A stretch of DNA of 11,865 nucleotides, taken from NCBI GenBank assembly GCA_016932895.1, contig JAFGCA010000557.1, forward strand, positions 1 to 11,865, written 5' to 3'. This document shows, piece after piece, positions 7,602 to 11,865 of the stretch. A program made the translations under genes and the position numbers. Numbering within the stretch: the stretch's first letter is position 1; every line of letters starts with the position of its first letter. This DNA is from Sedimentisphaerales bacterium. Its GTDB lineage: Bacteria; Planctomycetota; Phycisphaerae; Sedimentisphaerales; SG8-4. The notes beneath the pieces were generated by a model. The model did no database searches, was not told the DNA's origin, and saw only the letters and a program-made list of their open reading frames with translations.

Positions 7602-7706
7602 TGTCATCCTGAGCGGCAGCGAAGGATCCGGGCATGGCACAAGAAACACGCTGCGTGACAACACCAGCCCTCCCGGCCCGGATGCTTCACTTCGTTCAGC
7701 CTGACA
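7602..7706. repeat. 105-bp imperfect inverted-repeat element
   Basis: The left arm at 7602-7633 starts TGTCATCCTGAGCGG and ends GATCCGGGC. The right arm at 7676-7706 is its reverse complement with about 25 of 32 positions matching. The roughly 42-base centre has no gene. The GTCATCCTGAGC...GAAGGATC text resembles a short palindromic repeat I have seen widely dispersed in environmental bacterial genomes, so this may be a small non-autonomous mobile or REP-like element. It lies 40 bases after the purine permease stop and about 93 bases before the TIM-barrel start. In RNA it could fold into a long hairpin that ends or protects the permease message. There is no T tract, so I do not call it an intrinsic terminator. 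Confidence 0.7.
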
Positions 7707-7745
7707 ACCCTCTGATAACCTGCGACAAACCATCATCGCGTTATC

Positions 7746-9095
7746 CTACAGCAAATCCCTGATGCGGGCAAACGCAGCGGGCAAATAATCGACCGTCAGA
7801 AACAACAGGGACAAGACGGCTATGACCCACATCGCCAACTTGACGTCGCGGATTTTGCCTGCCAGGACCTTGATGATCGCGAACGAGAGGAATCCGAACG
7901 CCAACCCCGTGCTGATACTGTAGCTCAGGGCGATCATGACCATGATGACAAACGCCGGGAAGGCCTCTTCCATGCTGTCGAAATCGATCTTCCTGACTTC
8001 CTTCATCATGAACAGGCCGACCATGATCAGCGCCGGCGCGGTGGCATATCCGGGGACCATGCCCACCAGCGGCGTCAGCGGGATCGCCAGGAGAAACAAC
8101 ACGCCCGTGACGACGGAGGTCAGTCCGGTGCGGCCGCCCTGCTCGATGCCCGCGGCCGACTCGATGTACGACGTCGTGGTAGACGTGCCCACCAGCGCGC
8201 CGATCATGGTCGCGACGGCATCGATACCCAGGAGCCGGTCCAGCCCTTCGATGTTGCCCTTCTCGTCCACCATGCGCGCCTGGTGGCAGCAGCCGACCAA
8301 CGTCCCGACGCTGTCGAACATATCGATGAACATCAGCGTGAAGATGCTTCCCCAGAAGCCCCACTTCAGCGCGCCGAGGATATCCAACTGCAGCGCGACC
8401 TTTCCCAGAGGGACATGGGTCGTGACAAGCTGCGCGGGCACGTCGACTTTGCCGAACAGCGCCGCCAGCACCGTCGCGACGACAATGCCGGCCAGAAGTC
8501 CTCCCGTGATCTTGAGCATCTCGAAGGCGATCATCACCAGCAGGCCCGCCAGGCCGATCAGAACCGTGCCGGTCAGAGGACCGGCCGCCACCAGCGTGTG
8601 CTCGTCGGGGACGACCACACCGAGCTTGACCAGGCCCATGAAGGTGATGAACAGGCCGATGCCCACCGCGATGGCCGAGATCAGCGACGGCGGGATCGCC
8701 TCGACCAGCCGCTTGCGCAGGCCCAGCAGGGTCAGGACCAGAAAGAACGCTCCCGAGACGAACACCGCGCCCAAGGCCGTTTGCCAGGTCATCTTGCCCG
8801 AGATCAGCAGCGTGGCGAAGAAAGCGTTGAGGCCCATGCCGGGAGCCATCGCGATCGGAGCGTTGGCGACGAGCCCGACGGCGAAGGTGCCGATTCCCGC
8901 CGCGATGCAGGTCGCGGCCACCAGGGCCTGCTTGTCCATCCTCTCGACGCCCGAGACGTCCACGCCTTCCAGGCTCAAGATGGAGGGATTGACGAAGATG
9001 ATGTAGGCCATGGTCAGGAACGTCGTGACGCCTGCCACCGCCTCGACGCGAAAACTCGTATGCCGCTTGTCGAGCTCGAAATACCCGCTGATCAT
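7746..9095 (-). CDS. Purine permease, AzgA/PbuG/GhxP type
   Basis: This encodes 449 residues: an inner-membrane uptake transporter of the AzgA-like branch of the nucleobase-cation symporters, whose members import adenine, guanine and/or hypoxanthine, usually with protons. Family hallmarks are TTFLTMAYIIFVNPSIL (24-40), NAPIAMAPGMGLNAFFA (78-94), FIDMFDSVGTLVG (256-268) and the signature GTSTTTSYIESAAGI (303-317) followed by GGRTGLT (320-326). Many hydrophobic segments span the rest, consistent with the 12-14 helices of the family, and the length is typical. GAGGGG lies only 3 nt before the ATG, a rather close ribosome-binding site. I looked for a purine riboswitch in the 172-bp leader and saw none. 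It follows the exported MTA/SAH nucleosidase gene, so it may take up adenine released outside. Which purine it prefers cannot be told from sequence. Confidence 0.93.
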   Translation of the reverse strand: MISGYFELDKRHTSFRVEAVAGVTTFLTMAYIIFVNPSILSLEGVDVSGVERMDKQALVAATCIAAGIGTFAVGLVANAPIAMAPGMGLNAFFATLLISGKMTWQTALGAVFVSGAFFLVLTLLGLRKRLVEAIPPSLISAIAVGIGLFITFMGLVKLGVVVPDEHTLVAAGPLTGTVLIGLAGLLVMIAFEMLKITGGLLAGIVVATVLAALFGKVDVPAQLVTTHVPLGKVALQLDILGALKWGFWGSIFTLMFIDMFDSVGTLVGCCHQARMVDEKGNIEGLDRLLGIDAVATMIGALVGTSTTTSYIESAAGIEQGGRTGLTSVVTGVLFLLAIPLTPLVGMVPGYATAPALIMVGLFMMKEVRKIDFDSMEEAFPAFVIMVMIALSYSISTGLAFGFLSFAIIKVLAGKIRDVKLAMWVIAVLSLLFLTVDYLPAAFARIRDLL

Positions 9096-9224
9096 TTTCC
9101 CCTCTGCATCCTACAGAAGCAGCCCTTACCGGTCACGTGCCCGGCGGGCCGACGGCCTTTCAGCGGACCTATCCTATCGACCACCGCCGATGATTGCGAG
9201 TCCTTTCTGCCACAGTCTCTCCGC

Positions 9225-9264
9225 GTGGGTTTAGAACCCACCCTACAGTTGCCACGCGCGTGGC
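9225..9264. other. Two adjacent palindromes after the nucleosidase gene
   Basis: GCCACGCGCGTGGC (9251-9264) is a perfect 14-bp palindrome starting 3 bases after the mtnN stop. GTGGGTT-TAG-AACCCAC (9225-9241) is a 7-bp stem with a 3-base loop. Between them lies CCCTACAG, giving the minus-strand text CTGTAGGGTGGGTT. Either hairpin could act in 3' end formation, but neither has a following T run. The second resembles the GTAGGGTGGG family of dispersed repeats. Confidence 0.5.
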
Positions 9265-9267
9265 GGG

Positions 9268-10161
9268 TCAGTCCGTCGGGGGAGTATTCGCTTCCGGCTC
9301 GACGGGCCCGACCTGCGCGCCCAGTTCCTCAATGATCTTCGCCACCAGGCGCGAGGAGTTCTCGGCGGCCAGGTCGTAGAACATCTGCTTGTCACCGATG
9401 GCCTCGGCGTCGGCCTTGTCGCTCATGCTACGGATGACCAGACAGCCGACGTTGCGCTGGAAACACACCTGCGCCACAGCGGCCCCTTCCATCTCGACCG
9501 CGTCGGCGCCCAGCACCGCCTCCAGCTCCTCGCATTTGGCCCGCGAGGCCACGAAGGAGTCCCCGGTGACAATCACGCCCGTGACCACGTGCGGGGGCCT
9601 GCGACCCTGCACCGTCTCTATCGGCTGAAGCGTCACGGTCTTCGCCGCCCGCTCGGCGGTCGCCAGGAGTGCCTCATCGGCCTCGAAAAAGACGGGGTTC
9701 TCTATCCCGACGCTCGGATTGGTCACGCCGCTGTGCGTAAAGCCGCCCTCCCAGAGCAGCCCCATGTCGTGGTGGGCCGTGCGGGCCGCGATCACGATGT
9801 CACCGGGCTCCAGATTCGGGTCCACCGCTCCGGCGATGCCGGTGAAGATCACGTGGGCCGGCTGGAAATGCTCGATCGTAAGCGCCGTGGTCACGGCGGC
9901 GTTGACCTTGCCCACCCCGGTCCAGGCGATGGCCACCTCGCGGCCGCTCAACTTGCCCCGCACGAACGTCATCCCCTCGATCACCTGCTGCCGGGGCGAC
10001 TCCAGCCTGTCTTTGAGCAACGCGATCTCCTTCTGGAAGGCGCCCAGGATCGCCGTGACAGGGGCAGACTCAGGCTCCGGGTTCGCAGGCTCCCTGGCAC
10101 AAGAGCCGACGGAAAAAACCAGCCACACACAGAAAACCATGGCGCCGAAGCGTCGTCTCAT
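9268..10161 (-). CDS. mtnN: MTA/SAH nucleosidase, lipoprotein form
   Basis: This encodes 297 residues. The enzyme hydrolyses 5'-methylthioadenosine and S-adenosylhomocysteine to adenine plus the thioribose product. The catalytic domain runs from about residue 34 to 283. Residues matching the Escherichia coli active site are present: E45 in GAFQKEI (E12), E225 in VEMEGAAVA (E174), and R244 and D248 in IRSMSDKAD (R193 and D197). The nucleoside-site motif TGIAGAVDPNLEPGDIV is at 107-123. Unlike the usual cytoplasmic enzyme of about 230 residues, it starts MRRRFGAMVFCVWLVFSVGSC, a basic, hydrophobic stretch ending in a lipobox-like VGSC (C21), then a Pro/Glu-rich linker, so it is probably membrane-anchored outside the cytoplasm. 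The start at 10161 has AAGGAG 6 nt upstream; longer versions begin inside the tRNA gene and are wrong. It is followed by a purine permease gene. Confidence 0.93.
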   Translation of the reverse strand: MRRRFGAMVFCVWLVFSVGSCAREPANPEPESAPVTAILGAFQKEIALLKDRLESPRQQVIEGMTFVRGKLSGREVAIAWTGVGKVNAAVTTALTIEHFQPAHVIFTGIAGAVDPNLEPGDIVIAARTAHHDMGLLWEGGFTHSGVTNPSVGIENPVFFEADEALLATAERAAKTVTLQPIETVQGRRPPHVVTGVIVTGDSFVASRAKCEELEAVLGADAVEMEGAAVAQVCFQRNVGCLVIRSMSDKADAEAIGDKQMFYDLAAENSSRLVAKIIEELGAQVGPVEPEANTPPTD

Positions 10162-10167
10162 CCGAGT

Positions 10168-10173
10168 CTCCTT
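10168..10173 (-). promoter_or_regulatory. Ribosome binding site deciding the mtnN start
   Basis: AAGGAG on the minus strand lies 6 nt before ATG 10161. It supports the start giving a lipoprotein signal and rejects the start at 10281 inside tRNA-Leu. Confidence 0.8.
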
Positions 10174-10203
10174 GTCCTTGCGACCGCGATCCCAGTCTGC
10201 GAA

Positions 10204-10287
10204 TGCGAGCGAGAGGACTCGAACCTCCACGTCCCAAAGGACACCAGGACCTAAACCTGGCGCGTCTGCCAATTCCGCCACGCTCGC
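10204..10287 (-). tRNA. tRNA-Leu (anticodon UAG)
   Basis: This gene is 84 nt long. The acceptor stem GCGAGCG (10287-10281) pairs with CGCTCGC (10211-10205), with A73 at 10204. The D-arm text TGGCGGAATTGGCAGACGC is typical of leucine tRNAs. The anticodon stem CCAGG/CCTGG encloses TTTAGGT, giving anticodon TAG. A long variable arm (about TGTCCTTTGGGACGT) marks a class II tRNA, and the T-arm reads GGAGGTTCGAGTCCTC. The 3' CCA is not encoded. It lies 42 bases upstream of mtnN on the same strand, so the two may share a transcript. No firm promoter is visible in the 94-bp gap before it. Confidence 0.97.
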
Positions 10288-10381
10288 AACAGCCCGCGCA
10301 GGGCCGGCACAGCGCCCTTCTTTTACCAGAGCCAGCTGCGCCCTTCAATCAAATTCCAGCCGTGAGGCGTTCGCCTGAACT

Positions 10382-11527
10382 TCACTGGCGCATCCACAGC
10401 AGGTTCTTCTTGAAATCGAGGACGACGGCGGTTTCGCGGAGACAGTGAAGGCTGAGGATCCCCTCATAATCCTGCCCGAACCGGCTCTCGTCGGGAAGAA
10501 CGTTGGCCTTGATATTCTCCAGCGCGAACGGACCAATCTGCACGCTCGGCAAAGTATACTGACGACACCAATGCCACCCGTACTGATAGGATTGGTGCAG
10601 TTTCTTTGAACCGCCCCGGGCGTCTGCGCCGGAGGAGACCCTCTGCCAGGTGTCATGCCGCAAGAGCAGGTCGGGCTTGCCGCCGCACGTGTCGAACTCG
10701 ACGTGAATGTTGCCGGAGCCCAGCGAGATGTCCGTCATGAGACGCACCTCGCCGGCGACGCTTTCCAGTGCGAAAGGATGGCTGACCCACTTCCCATCGT
10801 CGCCGGGATCGAAGGGATCGAACGGACTGAACACCACCTGCCGCCCCGCGTTGTCGAAGAGAACGTAGGCGAACTGACGCATCAGGTCCAGGCCGAGCAG
10901 CACCATCTGATGGCGGTACAGCGGCACACCCAGAACGCGAAGTTGCCATTGCCTCTGCTCGTACACGCACCGGGGGTTGTGGATCGTCGCATCGCCCAAC
11001 TTCATGACCGGGATTTCACAGTAGCCGGTCGTACAGCCGGTTTCGGAATGACTTCCCAGAGGGAAAACCGCCAGATCGCTGCCGCGCACCACCTGATCGT
11101 TGACGTATACGGTCCCGGTGTAGCCGGTGTCCAACAAAGCCGCGTACCGCTTGCCTCCCGGCATCTCCACATCCACCGCCGGATGACTGGACAGACAGAA
11201 ATGGAGGGGCCGGTATCTCAGGTTGAAAGTGCGGCCCTCGGGCATGTTCAAACGGACCCGCGTCGGCTTCCACTTGACGGTGTGGACGGTCTGCGGTTCC
11301 GATCCGTCTTCGGAGGTCTGTTGCTCGACCTCGATCACGAATGGCCCATCGTCGGGATCGATCCGCCGGACTCCCGGATCGCTCAAGACATCGGCGGTGT
11401 TGACCGGTCTGTAGCTGCAGCCGGCTCCGAGCCAAACGCATACAGTCAGAGCGAGCAACGCGTATGGTAACCGCAGGTGGGTGCAGCTTTCAGGCACCGA
11501 TTCACACGCTGATTGGTCGATAGACAT
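10382..11527 (-). CDS. Lipoprotein with two retropepsin-like aspartic protease lobes
   Basis: This encodes 381 residues. A hydrophobic segment (about 20-36) ends in LGAGC, a lipobox-like site at C37, so it is probably an envelope lipoprotein. Two similar halves follow. Lobe 1 (about 115-235) has AALLDTGYTGTVYV with the DTG at 133-135 and, further on, VLLGLDLMRQFAYVLFD (209-225), the hydrophobic-Gly plus final strand typical of retropepsin folds. Lobe 2 (about 260-380) has VEFDTCGGKPDLLL, where DTG is replaced by DTCG (279-282). It then has EGILSLHCLRETAVVLDF (355-372), again matching the second half of the fold. This suggests an internal duplication giving a pepsin-like two-lobed protein, with one altered active-site loop. 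Whether it cleaves peptides is unknown. Only a weak GGAA precedes the ATG, so the start could be further in (a GTG at codon 11). It follows xseB by 67 bp, with no sign of related function. Confidence 0.75.
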   Translation of the reverse strand: MSIDQSACESVPESCTHLRLPYALLALTVCVWLGAGCSYRPVNTADVLSDPGVRRIDPDDGPFVIEVEQQTSEDGSEPQTVHTVKWKPTRVRLNMPEGRTFNLRYRPLHFCLSSHPAVDVEMPGGKRYAALLDTGYTGTVYVNDQVVRGSDLAVFPLGSHSETGCTTGYCEIPVMKLGDATIHNPRCVYEQRQWQLRVLGVPLYRHQMVLLGLDLMRQFAYVLFDNAGRQVVFSPFDPFDPGDDGKWVSHPFALESVAGEVRLMTDISLGSGNIHVEFDTCGGKPDLLLRHDTWQRVSSGADARGGSKKLHQSYQYGWHWCRQYTLPSVQIGPFALENIKANVLPDESRFGQDYEGILSLHCLRETAVVLDFKKNLLWMRQ

Positions 11528-11594
11528 GCGGCATATTCCGTTTCGACAACAGCGGCCGCAGATTGCGCGCCGTCACCGGCGACAGACCATCCGG

Positions 11595-11865
11595 CTAAAA
11601 GAGCCCCCCGTCATCGGATTCGGGCTCGTCGCCGACCGGGGATTCGTCATCCGCAGCCTGCTCGGCAGGCTCCTGCTCCTTCGAGATCTTCTCGATGCGC
11701 TTCTCGGCCTTTTGCAGGATTCCGCGACAGTGGTTGATCAAGGCCATCCCCTCTTCGTACTGCTCCAGGCTGTCCTGAAGCGGAATCTGCCCCTGCTCGA
11801 TCCGCTCCACGATCTCCTTGAGCTGCTTGATCGACTCTTCGAAGTTCAGCTTCTTGATGTCTTCT
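11595..11865 (-). CDS. xseB: Exodeoxyribonuclease VII small subunit, 5' end beyond window
   Basis: This is the non-catalytic small subunit that binds the large subunit XseA to degrade single-stranded DNA. At least 89 residues are visible and the frame continues past the window end. The upstream in-frame text EDIKKLNFEESIKQLKEI belongs to the protein, so starting at the GTG at 11810 would cut off the conserved first helix. The family core follows: ERIEQGQIPLQDSLEQYEEG, then MALINHCRGILQKAEKRIEKI, a two-helix coiled-coil hairpin. The C-terminal tail is acidic and probably disordered, ending DDGGLF, and makes the protein a little longer than many homologues. xseA is not in the window; in many genomes it lies just upstream, which here would be beyond 11865. 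A small CGCCG/CGGCG hairpin (11568-11581) follows the stop without a T tract. Confidence 0.95.
   Translation of the reverse strand, partial: EDIKKLNFEESIKQLKEIVERIEQGQIPLQDSLEQYEEGMALINHCRGILQKAEKRIEKISKEQEPAEQAADDESPVGDEPESDDGGLF

Noticed and set aside
9096..9267. Purine riboswitch before the permease
   Set aside because: I could not find the conserved purine-aptamer core or a matching three-way junction on the minus strand.
8283..9335. Long plus-strand frame opposite the purine permease
   Set aside because: Its Gln/Arg/Asp/His-rich text is the complement of a hydrophobic membrane protein whose family motifs are unmistakable.
10363..10378. AGGCG-TT-CGCCT hairpin as terminator of the protease-like gene
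   Set aside because: The stem is only 5 bp with a 2-base loop and has no T tract, so it is too weak to call.
11595..11810. XseB starting at the GTG at 11810
   Set aside because: The in-frame sequence upstream to 11865 encodes the conserved first helix (KKLNFEESIKQL), so the true start is outside the window.

Overview
The window looks like a piece of a GC-rich bacterial chromosome, most likely from Planctomycetota and possibly near Phycisphaerae. This is inferred from three things: a Tat-exported Gfo/Idh/MocA oxidoreductase next to a DUF6807 protein and a xylose-isomerase-like barrel, a mainly GC-ending codon choice, and non-coding DNA filled with degenerate AAACRAASCCAATTT repeats of a kind I associate with that phylum. 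No ribosomal RNA or marker gene is present to prove it. Every supported gene, including the one tRNA, lies on the minus strand, so transcription runs from 11865 towards 1.

In transcription order, the right end holds the incomplete xseB (exonuclease VII small subunit) and then a lipoprotein with two retropepsin-like lobes. Next comes tRNA-Leu(UAG), followed 42 bp later by a lipoprotein form of 5'-methylthioadenosine/S-adenosylhomocysteine nucleosidase, and then an AzgA/PbuG-type purine permease. The last two could form a scavenging pair: adenine is released outside the inner membrane and then imported.

The middle (7509 to 4333) is a tight three-gene unit with gaps of 21 and 27 bp. It encodes a cytoplasmic sugar isomerase/epimerase-like TIM barrel, an exported DUF6807 protein and a Tat-exported Gfo/Idh/MocA dehydrogenase, and it looks like a carbohydrate-processing operon of unknown substrate. 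A 105-bp imperfect inverted-repeat element and tandem TGTCAC motifs lie just upstream. A complete formate-tetrahydrofolate ligase gene (fhs) follows.

The left end has about 1 kb of non-coding, repeat-rich DNA and then a secreted protein of unknown function. Its reading frame continues past a single TGA into a second open frame that runs off the window. This may be one gene broken by an in-frame stop or two coupled genes. I see no CRISPR array, transposase, phage gene or recognised defence system. The points that most deserve follow-up are the bilobed protease-like lipoprotein, the exported nucleosidase/permease pair, the exported sugar operon, the in-frame TGA and the two repeat families.
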